From: Marinobacter bohaiensis
Lineage (GTDB): Bacteria; Pseudomonadota; Gammaproteobacteria; Pseudomonadales; Oleiphilaceae
Assembly (NCBI RefSeq): GCF_003258515.1
Contig: NZ_QGEH01000001.1
Location: forward strand, 1,364,001 to 1,428,000
DNA length: 64,000 nucleotides
Reading direction: 5' to 3'
Position 1 is the stretch's first letter, and every line of letters starts with the position of its first letter. Positions 52,181-62,213 of this stretch are shown in pieces. Position numbers and translations under genes: made by a program. The notes under the pieces are model-generated. The model searched no databases and was not told the origin of the DNA. It saw only the letters and a program-made list of their open reading frames with translations.

Positions 52181-52792
52181 CGAAACCTCATTCTTCTTGA
52201 TTCGAAAGCGTGTGCGTTGAAAACAGGGGCAGCCTGAGTTTAGCCCTCAGACCTGTCGCCTGCACAGATCAGGCACGACTGGATTGGGATCAGCGAGCGC
52301 TGGGAGGATCGGGGAAATAGGGGAGACGCCCGGGGCGCAGGGGAACAAGCGCGTCGGGACCGGGGCTGTGAAGCGTCACAACATGTCGACTGGCAGGCAT
52401 GATGACTCCATTGACGAACGGTGATCCGTCCGTGATCCACCGGTTCTGAATTGAACTCGAAAGGCGATGATACGTGCCCAATGTCCCACGTCAAGACAAA
52501 CCGTTACGGTGGATCGATAGGATGCGATTATTTTTCTGCCGCTGGCGCAACCCTTCCTGCGCCCGCGGAACGACCATTTTTCACTGGCTGTTTTGGCCGC
52601 CTTCATCTTCAATAACAGAGGCAGTCACGTTTGCTTGATGGGCAGTCCTGCTATGTCATCGAACGTGTAAACAGGGGCGCGGGCGGCCACCGGGCGGTCG
52701 GCGCGATATTCTACGGATCAAATGCAACGCGACGTTTTGGTCTTGATGAGCACCGGGAGCCGGGCAAGCCGGTTCCGTTCAGGAGGTTCGTT
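52181..52792. other. 612-base gap upstream of the mrp operon
   Basis: This region lies between the divergent mrp operon and EF-hand gene and must hold both promoters. One short frame with a good ribosome site lies at 52290-52400 on the minus strand (listed separately). GGTGATCC/GATCC-like short repeats occur near 52418-52440, and AT-rich stretches at 52525-52545 and 52575-52615 may be promoter regions. I could not identify a clear -35/-10 pair or a known cation riboswitch. Confidence 0.4.
52290..52400 (-). CDS. possible 36-residue small ORF upstream of mrp
   Basis: A 36-residue frame starting MPASRHVVTLHSPGPD and ending DPPSAR, with GGAG 5 bases before the ATG. It is Pro/Arg-rich with no hydrophobic segment. 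It lies about 110 bases before mrpA on the same strand, so it could be a leader peptide, a small protein or chance. Only the ribosome site supports it. Confidence 0.22.
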   Translation of the reverse strand: MPASRHVVTLHSPGPDALVPLRPGRLPYFPDPPSAR

Positions 52793-53119
52793 ATGAAGAT
52801 CAGGATGTTCCCATGGATCGCCATTGTGGCCCTGGCCATTCCGGCCTCTTCGGCCCTGGCGGACGAAGCGATGGATCAGGAAGAAGGGATGATGGGGGAG
52901 CACGGCGAGGATATGTCCATGAAAGGCCCCCATTTTGACGAAATGGATACGGACGGGGATGGTGTCATCTCCTCGGATGAACTCAGTATCTATGGCGCGA
53001 CCGCTGCTGGCGACTCGGAAGCCGAGCGCCATATGAATCTCATCGACAAGCACGATATGAACAAGGACGGTCAGATCGACCGGGACGAATTCGAGCAAGC
53101 GGTCGAGAAACGTCACTAA
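52793..53119 (+). CDS. exported EF-hand protein
   Basis: A 108-residue protein with a signal peptide (FPWIAIVALAIPASSALA, cleavage near residue 23), an acidic Met-rich stretch (EEGMMGEHGEDMSM), and two EF-hand loops: D52-T-D-G-D-G-V-I-S-S-D-E63 and D88-M-N-K-D-G-Q-I-D-R-D-E99. Both have all the calcium ligands, so it should bind two Ca2+ in the periplasm. AGGAGG is 6 bases before the ATG, which sets the start. A strong terminator hairpin follows. Role unknown; the Met/His-rich region might also bind other metals. Confidence 0.85.
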   Translation: MKIRMFPWIAIVALAIPASSALADEAMDQEEGMMGEHGEDMSMKGPHFDEMDTDGDGVISSDELSIYGATAAGDSEAERHMNLIDKHDMNKDGQIDRDEFEQAVEKRH

Positions 53120-53130
53120 GCCAAGGTATT

Positions 53131-53160
53131 GACGGTGCCCGGGGTCTCCCGGGCGCCGTC
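53131..53160. terminator. strong hairpin between convergent genes
   Basis: GACGGTGCCCGGG (53131-53143) pairs with CCCGGGCGCCGTC (53148-53160) over 13 positions with one U-G pair and a 4-base loop. It lies between the EF-hand gene stop (53119) and the convergent enoyl-CoA hydratase stop (53181) and probably ends both transcripts, although no T-run is seen. Confidence 0.65.
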
Positions 53161-53180
53161 ATCGACCCCGCAAACGGCGG

Positions 53181-53993
53181 TCAGAAATCCCGCCGATCCC
53201 CATACGACTGTTCCGGCTTGCCGGAATTCCGGGCCACAGCGACGCGCTGGTTGGCGCGGCCCAGCACTTTTTTCTGCAGGCGGGTTTCCCAGGCCAGGCT
53301 CTCGCGATCACCGGCCTGCCAGGCGCGGTTGAACAGCAGCTTGGACGCGGCCACCGCGTCCGGCGACTGCTGGCAGAGGGTTTCGGCGAACTGCCGGGCC
53401 TCGGCCACCGGGTCGTCGCAAACCCGCGACACCAGCCCCATCGCCTTGGCCTCGTTGCCGTCGAACCGGCGCGCGGTCATGGTCAGTTCCTTGGCCAGGT
53501 CGATCGGAATCAGCTCGGGCAGGGTGACCGTCAGGCTCATGTCCGGGATCAGGCCCCACTTGGTTTCCATGATCGAGAACTCGCAATCCGCGGTAGTGAA
53601 GCGGAAATCCGCACCCAGCGCGATCTGGAATCCGCCACCAAAACAGTAACCGTGGGTGGCGGCGATCACCGGCGCCGGCACTTCCCGCCAAAGATAGCCG
53701 ACGTCCTGCGCCAGGTTGCTGATCTTGCGCCCGGGCTTGATCAGCAGCTTGAGGAAGTTGACCGGATTGCTGCTGACCCGTTTGACGTCCAGGCCGGAGC
53801 AGAAGGCTTCGCCGTTGCCGTTGAGGATAACGGCGCGCACATGGCGCTCTTTCTTGAGCTTGCGGGCGGTGGCGGCGATGGCCTCGAACATGGGCATGTC
53901 CAGCCCGTTGTATTTGTCGGGCCGGTTCAGGGTAACGGTGGCGATGCCGTTGTCGATGTCCAGAAGGACCCGATCTGACTGATTTTTCGTCAT
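53181..53993 (-). CDS. crotonase-family enoyl-CoA hydratase/isomerase
   Basis: A 270-residue crotonase-fold enzyme. IATVTLNRPDKYNGLDMPM is near 14-32, the first oxyanion-hole segment EAFCSGLDVKRV near 62-73, and the second HGYCFGGGFQIALGADFRFTTADCEFSIMETKWGLIPDM near 114-152. In place of the two catalytic Glu of hydratases, position equivalents read Phe-Gln (GGGFQIALGAD) and Thr/Lys-Trp-Gly, so the reaction may be isomerisation or hydrolysis rather than simple hydration. Divergent from fadH, which suggests unsaturated fatty acid breakdown. Only a weak ribosome site is present. Confidence 0.83.
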   Translation of the reverse strand: MTKNQSDRVLLDIDNGIATVTLNRPDKYNGLDMPMFEAIAATARKLKKERHVRAVILNGNGEAFCSGLDVKRVSSNPVNFLKLLIKPGRKISNLAQDVGYLWREVPAPVIAATHGYCFGGGFQIALGADFRFTTADCEFSIMETKWGLIPDMSLTVTLPELIPIDLAKELTMTARRFDGNEAKAMGLVSRVCDDPVAEARQFAETLCQQSPDAVAASKLLFNRAWQAGDRESLAWETRLQKKVLGRANQRVAVARNSGKPEQSYGDRRDF

Positions 53994-54080
53994 AATTGTG
54001 AGTCTTTATTATCCTTTGGTCGTAGATGGGCATGCTACCATGACCGCTGCTGATGAGAACCGCTTTGCCGATAACGATAA

Positions 54081-56153
<2,073 letters not shown>

Positions 56154-56169
56154 CGCTGCTCGCACCGGG

Positions 56170-57240
56170 TTACGCCATCAGTTGGAGAACGCCCCAGTTG
56201 ATGGCGTAACCCCCTGCCACCAGGAATCCGAACAGCAGGAACCCCAGCACCATCGGCCGTGCCCCGGCCTGTCGAATCGCGCCGATGTGGGTGCGCAGCC
56301 CAAGAGCTGTCATGGCCATCGTCAGCAGCAGGGTGTCGAGACCGATCAGCTCCTTCACGACGGCCTCCGGCACGACCTGCACTGAATTCAGTGCACTGAC
56401 GCCCAGGAAGATCACCGCAAACCAGGGAATGCCCAGGCCCGCCTTTGTCTGCTGGCCATCGTTATGTCGACGTCGGAACCACTGGCCCAGGAAAAGCAGG
56501 AAGGGCGCCAGCATCATGACCCGCAGCATTTTCTCGATAACGGCGGTGTTGCCCGCAGCCGGGCCGATGGCGCTGCCGGCGGCAACGACCTGGGCCACTT
56601 CGTGTACCGTCGATCCGACGTAGACGCCGTAGGCGTGTTCGGAAAGCCCAAGCCACGGGTACATTGCCGGGTACAGGAACATCGCCAGTGTGCCGAACAC
56701 CACAACGGTCGCCACGGCCACGGAGACTTTATGCGATGGTGCCCGGACCACGGGTTCGGTCGCCATGATGGCCGCTGCGCCACAAATGGAGCTGCCTGCG
56801 CCGATCAGCACGGCGGTCTCGCGATCCAGCCCCAGCACTTTGCGACCCAATGCCAGCGCGAGAGCGAAGGTCAGTGTCAAGGTTGCTATGTCGGCGACGA
56901 CACCGCTCCAGCCGACGGCTCCGATCGCCTGAAAGGTAATCCGGAAGCCGTAGAGAATGATGCCGAGCCGCAGCAGGCTGTTCTTCGAGAAATCCACACC
57001 GGCTGCGGTTTCACGGGCAATTCGAGGGAAAATGGTGTTGCCCAGAACAATGCCCAGGACAACGGCCAGGGTGAGGGGGCTCAGTCCATGGGAGGCGATC
57101 CAGTCGTTGCGCGCCAGCAGCAGGCTGATCGCCGCGACAGCCAGCACCATTGCGAGCCCCAGCCGGAACTCGCGATGGCGCAGGCGGGGCAGGGGGTTGT
57201 GGGGCGTGGCCTGCAGGGCGTGCGTCAGTCGACCCATCAT
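56170..57240 (-). CDS. YeiH-family putative sulfate/sulfite exporter
   Basis: A 356-residue inner-membrane protein of the YeiH (UPF0324, PF03601) family with ten or so helices. Family marks: FSKNSLLRLGIILYGFRITFQAIGAVG near 83-109, LIGAGSSICGAAAIMATEPVVRA near 145-167, and VGSTVHEVAQVVAAGSAIGPAAGNTAVIEKMLRVMMLAPFLL near 207-248. Members are called putative sulfate exporters, and recent links with YeiE suggest sulfite. GAGGA is 8 bases before the ATG. It is divergent from a YeiE-like LysR gene with a palindrome between them. Confidence 0.87.
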   Translation of the reverse strand: MMGRLTHALQATPHNPLPRLRHREFRLGLAMVLAVAAISLLLARNDWIASHGLSPLTLAVVLGIVLGNTIFPRIARETAAGVDFSKNSLLRLGIILYGFRITFQAIGAVGWSGVVADIATLTLTFALALALGRKVLGLDRETAVLIGAGSSICGAAAIMATEPVVRAPSHKVSVAVATVVVFGTLAMFLYPAMYPWLGLSEHAYGVYVGSTVHEVAQVVAAGSAIGPAAGNTAVIEKMLRVMMLAPFLLFLGQWFRRRHNDGQQTKAGLGIPWFAVIFLGVSALNSVQVVPEAVVKELIGLDTLLLTMAMTALGLRTHIGAIRQAGARPMVLGFLLFGFLVAGGYAINWGVLQLMA

Positions 57241-57284
57241 GGTCGTGTCCTCTAAAAGTGAGTGGCAGTGCGGACACGGTATGG

Positions 57285-57300
57285 TTTTCTTATAAGTAAA
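57285..57300. promoter_or_regulatory. LysR-type palindrome between YeiH and LysR genes
   Basis: TTTTCTTATAAGTAAA is a 16-base palindrome with a perfect 8-base CTTATAAG centre and one mismatched pair. It sits in the 104-base AT-rich space between the divergent YeiH-like and LysR genes, where a LysR protein normally binds to control both. Confidence 0.6.
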
Positions 57301-57344
57301 ACGAATATATATTAATCATTTTGGAATAACTTCAGGTTATGGCT

Positions 57345-58256
57345 ATGAATCTGCACCTGCTGCGCATCTTCTATACGGTGGCCCGCGAAGGCAGCTTTTC
57401 GCGGGCGGCGGAGGCGCTTCATATCAGCCAACCGGCGGTTTCCAAAGGCGTCCGCGAGTTGGAGCACCAGTTGGACGTGGCGCTGATCGAACGGGCGCAG
57501 CGCCCGGGCGGACGGCGAGCGGGCGTCGCGTTGACCCAGATTGGCGAGGTGCTGTTCGAGCACGCCCGCGGCCTGTTCGCTCTTGAGAAAGCGGCCATCG
57601 ACGACATCCACGCCCGTGTCGGGTTGCGTAAGGGGGCGCTGGTGGTCGGCGCCAGTACCACGATTGCCGGCTATTGGCTTGCACCCTACCTGGCGCTGTT
57701 TGCCGACGCCTGGCCGGATATCGCCATTGAGGTGCGGGCGGGTAATACGGAATTGGTGAGTCGATGGCTGGTTGACTGTGAGGTGGATGTGGCCCTGGTC
57801 GAAGGCAGTGTTGCAGACGAGCGGCTGGCGCGGGATCACTGGCAGGACGACGCCCTGGTGATCATCGGTCCGCCGGACTGGGAACAACCGTCGGCGGAAG
57901 CATCCTGGCTGGATATCCTGAACCGCGAACGCTGGGTCATGCGTGAGCCCGGTTCCGGAACGCGGGAAGCGACCCAGCGGATGATGGCAGCATTGCAGAT
58001 TGCACCGGCGTCACTGATAGAGGCCGGCAGCAACGAGGCGATCGCACGCTCCGTGTCTTGTGGCGCCGGGCTGGCGATCGTGCCGCGGGTCGTCGCGGCG
58101 GACCTGATCGAGCTGGGGCGGATCACCCTGGTCGAACCGCCGGGCATCGCGCCGCTGTCACGACCTCTCTTCCGGCTCACCCACCGTGATCGCCCGCTGT
58201 CTCCCGCGGCCCGCCGTTTTGTGGCTTTTCTGGACGGCTCAGCGACCCAGTCGTGA
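57345..58256 (+). CDS. LysR-family regulator (YeiE-like)
   Basis: A 303-residue LysR-type regulator: HTH at ~1-60 (LHLLRIFYTVAREGSFSRAAEALHISQPAVSKGVRELEHQLDVALIER) with the YeiE/CysB-like extra segment QRPGGRRAGVALTQIGE, then a periplasmic-binding-protein-like effector domain (~88-300). The start at 57345 gives CAGG a spacing of 8 bases; the ATG at 57339 is only 2 away. Divergent from the YeiH-like exporter, as yeiE and yeiH are in enteric bacteria, where YeiE responds to sulfite. Its last 18 bases overlap the end of the convergent regulator gene. Confidence 0.86.
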   Translation: MNLHLLRIFYTVAREGSFSRAAEALHISQPAVSKGVRELEHQLDVALIERAQRPGGRRAGVALTQIGEVLFEHARGLFALEKAAIDDIHARVGLRKGALVVGASTTIAGYWLAPYLALFADAWPDIAIEVRAGNTELVSRWLVDCEVDVALVEGSVADERLARDHWQDDALVIIGPPDWEQPSAEASWLDILNRERWVMREPGSGTREATQRMMAALQIAPASLIEAGSNEAIARSVSCGAGLAIVPRVVAADLIELGRITLVEPPGIAPLSRPLFRLTHRDRPLSPAARRFVAFLDGSATQS

Positions 58257-59213
58257 CCGGTAGGCGCCGGGCGACAGACCCGTGGCGTCGCGGAACAGGC
58301 GGGAGAATGAGCTGACGTCCTCGTAGCCCACCGCCTGCGTAATCCGGTCGACCGACTGGGCAGTGGTTTCCAGCAGGTGCCGGGCCCGTTCGATGCGCAG
58401 TTGTTGCAGGTAGCGGTGTGGTGTCTCACCCGTGGCGGCCTTGAAACGCCGCAGCAGGGAGCGTTCCCCCAGCCCCGCCTGGCGGGCCATGCCGTCGGAT
58501 CCCAGCGGTTCGCTGTAGTGGGCGTCGAGCCAGTCCTGCAACGCCAGGATGACGTCGTCCTGATGGTAGCGTTTGCCCTGCAAGGGCGCATAGGGCGCCT
58601 GGCTGCGGCGACCGGCATCCACCACGAAGGCCTTGGCCAATTCCCGCGCCACGCTGGCGCCGGCGTAACGCTCGATCAGCATGATTCCCAGATCCCACCA
58701 GGCGGTGCCGCCGCCGGCGCAGGCGATGGGCCCGTCCACCGTTACCAGTTGTTCCGGCACGCAGTGGACCTGCGGGTAGCGCTGGCGGAACTGGTCGCTG
58801 AATCCCCAGTGAGTGGTCGCGCGGCGGCCATCGAGAAGACCGGCCTCGGCCAGCAGGAACGCGCCCGTGCAGTTGCTGGCAATGGTGCGGCCCTGGTCGG
58901 CCTGGGCCCGGAGCCACGCCAGTTGTGGTGCTGCCTGCGCCAGGGTCGCATCGATCGGGCCGCCGATGGTGGGCACCAAGATCAGTTCGCCGGGTTCGCT
59001 GTCCGCCAGACTGCCGTGGGCCAGCAGGCTGATGCCGTTGAGGCAGGCGCAGGGGGCGCCGTCTTCGGTGAGCAACTGGACCTCGAATCGGCGTTCCGGC
59101 CGTTCACCCTGGATGCGCGCCCAGGTCACACCGGCCAACTGGAACAGGTCGATCATGCCCGTAATGGTGCTGGCCAGGGCGCCGGGAAAACCGAGGATGG
59201 ATACGCGCTGCAT
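58239..59213 (-). CDS. GlxA-family AraC-type regulator with DJ-1/PfpI domain
   Basis: A 324-residue regulator with an N-terminal DJ-1/PfpI-like domain (residues ~1-180; nucleophile-elbow Cys in IASNCTGAFLLAEAGLLDGRRATTHW near 111-136) and a C-terminal AraC domain with two HTH motifs (GSDGMARQAGLGERSLLRRFKAATG near 238-262; VDRITQAVGYEDVSSFSRLFRDATGLSPGAYR near 288-319). GlxA-type regulators often control catabolic genes. It is divergent from an acyl-CoA dehydrogenase gene, its probable target. The 3' end overlaps the LysR gene by 18 bases on the other strand. Confidence 0.87.
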   Translation of the reverse strand: MQRVSILGFPGALASTITGMIDLFQLAGVTWARIQGERPERRFEVQLLTEDGAPCACLNGISLLAHGSLADSEPGELILVPTIGGPIDATLAQAAPQLAWLRAQADQGRTIASNCTGAFLLAEAGLLDGRRATTHWGFSDQFRQRYPQVHCVPEQLVTVDGPIACAGGGTAWWDLGIMLIERYAGASVARELAKAFVVDAGRRSQAPYAPLQGKRYHQDDVILALQDWLDAHYSEPLGSDGMARQAGLGERSLLRRFKAATGETPHRYLQQLRIERARHLLETTAQSVDRITQAVGYEDVSSFSRLFRDATGLSPGAYRSRLGR

Positions 59214-59366
59214 GATCGGGAGCCTCAGAAAAGCCTGGAGGCGGCACGTTGACGGGCGTGCCGGCGGTGTCGGATTTGGCCAGGATTGTGTCAGAAATGA
59301 CGGTTTTCACCAATCCCCGGCTGTGACACCCTCTTGGCTTGTTTGAAAACGACAAGGCCAACACCG

Positions 59367-61172
59367 ATGAGCGATACCCTGATTGACCGGCAGGACCTCG
59401 ATTTCCTGCTGTACGACGTAATGGACACCGAGGCCCTGGGCGAGCGTGAGCGCTTCAGGGAGCACACCCGCGACACCTTCGACGCGGTGATCGAAACCGC
59501 CGACCGCATGGCCCGGGAGAAGTTTGCGTCCCACAACAGTCAGGCGGACAAGGAGGAGCCCCGGTTTGTCGACGGCGAGGTGGAGATGCTGCCGGAGGTC
59601 AAGGAGGCGTTCCAGGCCTACGCCGAGGCAGGCTTTATTGCCGGGCGTTACGACTACGACCTGGGCGGCATGCAGCTGCCGGAATCGGTGATGGCCGCCT
59701 GCAACGGCTTCTTTACGGCCGCCAACCCGGGCACCGCCGGCTACCCGTTCCTGACCACGGCCGCCGCCAACGTCATCCGGGTGTTCGGCTCCGAGGCGCA
59801 GAAGACCAAATACCTGCCGCCGATGCTCGACGGCCGCTATACCGGCACCATGGCCCTGACCGAGCCTCATGCCGGTTCGTCCCTGAGCGACATCCGCACC
59901 ACCGCCACACCGACGGACGACGGGCATTACCTGATCAAGGGCGCCAAAATCTACATCTCCGGCGGCGAGCAGTCGCTCACCGACAACATCGTTCACCTGG
60001 TGCTGGCCAAGATCAAGGGCGCGCCGGCCGGGGTCAAGGGGATCTCCCTGTTCATCGTGCCGAAGTTCCGGACCGACGACGATGGCGCCATCACCGATCG
60101 CAACGGCGTGGCGTTGGCCGGCCTGATTCACAAGCTGGGTTACCGCGGCACCACGTCCACCGCTCTGAGTTTTGGTGACGACGCGCCCTGCCACGGCTAT
60201 CTGGTGGGGGAGCCGCACCAGGGCTTGAAGTACATGTTCCAGATGATGAACGAAGCCCGCCTGGGCGTGGGTTTCGGTGCGGCGGTGATTGGGTATCGCG
60301 GCTACATGCACAGCCTGGAGTACGCCAAGGACCGCCTGCAGGGCCGCAAGCCGTCGGAGCCGGACCCCGCTCAGCCGCCGGTGCCCATCATCGAACACGC
60401 CGACGTGCGTCGCATGCTGCTGGCGCAGAAGGCCTACAGCGAAGGCGGCCTGGCGCTGTGTCTGTATGGCGCGCGTCTGGTGGATGACCAGAACACGCAC
60501 CCGGACACCACGGCGCGGGAAGAAGCCGGCAAACTGCTGGACCTGCTGACGCCGATCATGAAGGCCTGGCCCTCGGAGTACGGGCCCAAGGCCAACGATC
60601 TGGCGATCCAGGTCTACGGCGGCGCTGGTTACACCCGGGAATACCCGGTGGAGCAGTGCTGGCGGGATAACCGGCTCAATCCGATCCACGAGGGCACCAA
60701 CGGCATCCAGGCGCTGGATCTGCTGGGTCGCAAGGTCTGGCAGGATCGGAGCCACGGTCTGCAGTTGCTGATGCAGCGATTGCAGGTGGATCTGGAAGCC
60801 GCCACCACCCAGCGCTGCCAGCAGTGGGCGCTGTCGCTGAGCGAAACCCTGCAGCAGGCCGTCAAGGTCACCCAGACGCTGGGCGGCGCCTTGCAGAAAG
60901 AGAGTCCGGACCGGGTATTGGCGAACGCATCCTGCTACCTGCACCTGTTTGGCCACATCTGCGTGGCCTGGATGTGGCTGCGTCAGGCCAATGTGGCGGA
61001 ACAACGGCTGGCTGAGGGTGGTCTGGGTGAGCAGGCGCATCACTTCCTGCAGGGTAAACTGCAGGCGGCCCAGTATTTCTTCCATTGGGAGCTGCCGACG
61101 GTCGCTCAGGATATCGTGCTGCTGAAGAACCTGGACGATACCTGCTACGAGATGAAGGCCGAGTGGTTCTGA
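59367..61172 (+). CDS. acyl-CoA dehydrogenase (long, ~600-residue type)
   Basis: A 601-residue acyl-CoA dehydrogenase of the long group with an extra C-terminal domain. Domains: N-terminal helical (1-155), beta domain with GTMALTEPHAGSSLSDIRTTAT near 169-190, the ISGGEQSLTDNIVHLVLAKIKGAPAGVKGISLFIVPKF segment near 206-243, FAD-binding QMMNEARLGVGFGAAVIGYRGY near 301-322, and the catalytic Glu in NPIHEGTNGIQALDLLGRK near 443-461, followed by a ~130-residue tail. It alpha,beta-desaturates acyl-CoA with FAD. The start at 59367 follows AAGG by 9 bases. The GlxA-type regulator is divergent. It shares this architecture with DmdC-type enzymes. Confidence 0.88.
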   Translation: MSDTLIDRQDLDFLLYDVMDTEALGERERFREHTRDTFDAVIETADRMAREKFASHNSQADKEEPRFVDGEVEMLPEVKEAFQAYAEAGFIAGRYDYDLGGMQLPESVMAACNGFFTAANPGTAGYPFLTTAAANVIRVFGSEAQKTKYLPPMLDGRYTGTMALTEPHAGSSLSDIRTTATPTDDGHYLIKGAKIYISGGEQSLTDNIVHLVLAKIKGAPAGVKGISLFIVPKFRTDDDGAITDRNGVALAGLIHKLGYRGTTSTALSFGDDAPCHGYLVGEPHQGLKYMFQMMNEARLGVGFGAAVIGYRGYMHSLEYAKDRLQGRKPSEPDPAQPPVPIIEHADVRRMLLAQKAYSEGGLALCLYGARLVDDQNTHPDTTAREEAGKLLDLLTPIMKAWPSEYGPKANDLAIQVYGGAGYTREYPVEQCWRDNRLNPIHEGTNGIQALDLLGRKVWQDRSHGLQLLMQRLQVDLEAATTQRCQQWALSLSETLQQAVKVTQTLGGALQKESPDRVLANASCYLHLFGHICVAWMWLRQANVAEQRLAEGGLGEQAHHFLQGKLQAAQYFFHWELPTVAQDIVLLKNLDDTCYEMKAEWF

Positions 61173-61236
61173 TTCCGGCAGCGGATCACGCCGGCCGGCT
61201 TCCCGGTTGGCGAAAAACGGGGTCCTGAACCAGACT

Positions 61237-61322
61237 GGAACATGTCCATCCGGACATGTTCCGTGTCCGGCTATACACGACCATGAGAATGTCTTAAGGC
61301 GGTGTCTCGCCGGTTCCTTAAG
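61237..61322 (+). promoter_or_regulatory. nested hairpins upstream of the Rof-like gene
   Basis: GGAACATGTCC (61237-61247) pairs perfectly with GGACATGTTCC (61252-61262), an 11-bp stem. CCGGACA (61250-61256) can instead pair with TGTCCGG (61264-61270), using bases of the first stem's right arm, so the two cannot form together. A third hairpin is CTTAAGG (61293-61299) with CCTTAAG (61316-61322), with an inner GGCG/CGCC alternative. The set lies between the acyl-CoA dehydrogenase stop (61172) and the Rof-like start (61360). It could be a termination/antitermination switch, or the first palindrome could be an operator. Confidence 0.5.
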
Positions 61323-61359
61323 GGCATCGCAGTCATGGCACAACCCGACAGGATGCCCC

Positions 61360-61617
61360 ATGACCCACGCCTATCAGCCCATCGATTGTTCCGCCCACGA
61401 CATCCTGCTGGAAACCGCCACCTTTCGCCGGGTGGTGGAAATCATCTTCCGGGATGAAGCCGGTCAGATACAGACCTTTCACGACCGGATCCGTGATGTT
61501 TTCACCCGCGCCGGCGAGGAGTTCCTGCTGCTCGAACGCGGCCAGCTGATCCGGCTCGATCACCTGATCCTGGTGGATGGTAAACCGGTCACCCAGGGTG
61601 GTCAGGTGTCGGCCTGA
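61360..61617 (+). CDS. Rho-binding antiterminator (Rof-like)
   Basis: An 85-residue protein resembling Rof/YaeO, which binds Rho and blocks its loading on RNA. The start THAYQPIDCSAHDILLETATFRRVVEIIFRDEAGQ follows the Rof pattern (YQPI-C then an OB/Sm-like beta-barrel), and the middle EEFLLLERGQLIRLDHLILVDGKPV matches its later strands. The start at 61360 has AGGA 7 bases before it. It sits alone after a hairpin-rich leader. If it is Rof, control of its own leader by Rho or by alternative folding would be plausible. Confidence 0.78.
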   Translation: MTHAYQPIDCSAHDILLETATFRRVVEIIFRDEAGQIQTFHDRIRDVFTRAGEEFLLLERGQLIRLDHLILVDGKPVTQGGQVSA

Positions 61618-61713
61618 ACGGCGCGTCACCTGAGCCGGTTGCGGGTGTTCTCCACAGCGGAATAAGTTTCCTAACGTTCTGTCATAACTAAAAAAAGCGT
61701 AATTGTGCGTTTA

Positions 61714-61743
61714 TTGTGTTTACGTGCCGCAGCCCTCTACACT
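61714..61743 (+). promoter_or_regulatory. putative sigma-70 promoter of the acidic lipoprotein
   Basis: TTGTGT (61714-61719) and TACACT (61738-61743) are 18 bases apart, giving a predicted transcription start near 61750, 48 bases before the lipoprotein ATG. The upstream stretch is A/T-rich (AACTAAAAAAAGCG), like an UP element. Confidence 0.45.
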
Positions 61744-61754
61744 GCACTCGCAGT

Positions 61755-61768
61755 CAAACGATCGTTTG
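61755..61768 (+). promoter_or_regulatory. PsrA/TetR-like operator
   Basis: CAAACGATCGTTTG is a perfect 14-base palindrome right after the predicted start point and 30 bases before the lipoprotein ATG. It fits the (G/C)AAAC-N2-4-GTTT(G/C) pattern described for the fatty-acid-sensing TetR-type regulator PsrA of Pseudomonas. A repressor here would block early transcription. Confidence 0.6.
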
Positions 61769-61797
61769 GAATTCAAATCTTTGCTGAGGGAAAGCAT

Positions 61798-62115
61798 ATG
61801 AACAAGGTGATTGCAGGTACGTTCGCACTGGTTGTGGGTCTGACACTGGCCGGTTGCAGCGACAACGAGTCGCCTGCCGAAGAGATGCAGGAGTCAGTAG
61901 ACCAGGCCGCCGAGAACACCGGTGACATGATGGAAGACGCCGGCGACAGCATGGAAGAAACCTACGAGGACGCCACCGGCCAGACCGACAGTGCCTGGGA
62001 AAACACCAAGGAAGGCGCCGAGGAAGCCGGCGAGGCGGTTGAAGACGCCGCTGAGGACACGGCTGACGCCGTCGAAGACGGTTACGACGACGCCAAGGAA
62101 TCGGTGAACAACTGA
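61798..62115 (+). CDS. acidic small lipoprotein, repeat-like helical
   Basis: A 105-residue lipoprotein with lipobox LTLAGC (Cys20) and Ser-Asp following, so outer-membrane retention is likely. The mature part is strongly acidic, with Glu/Asp/Ala-rich heptad-like segments (MEDAGDSMEETYEDATG, EGAEEAGEAVEDAAEDTADAVED), predicting a long amphipathic helix or coiled coil, somewhat like entericidin- or YtxH-like stress proteins. A possible promoter and a PsrA-like palindrome precede it. GAGGG lies before the ATG. I do not recognise a family with certainty. Confidence 0.7.
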   Translation: MNKVIAGTFALVVGLTLAGCSDNESPAEEMQESVDQAAENTGDMMEDAGDSMEETYEDATGQTDSAWENTKEGAEEAGEAVEDAAEDTADAVEDGYDDAKESVNN

Positions 62116-62213
62116 TCGTGAACCGCCGGTAAGTCCCGTTGGGGCACTGCCGGTTGCGGGATGGTTTCCACGATGCTCTGATGATAGCCATGTGCCGATT
62201 CAGGAGTGACATC

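Noticed and set aside
59307-61361. 684-codon minus-strand frame opposite the acyl-CoA dehydrogenase
   Set aside because: Antisense shadow; it would also run through the Rof-like leader and the divergent promoter.
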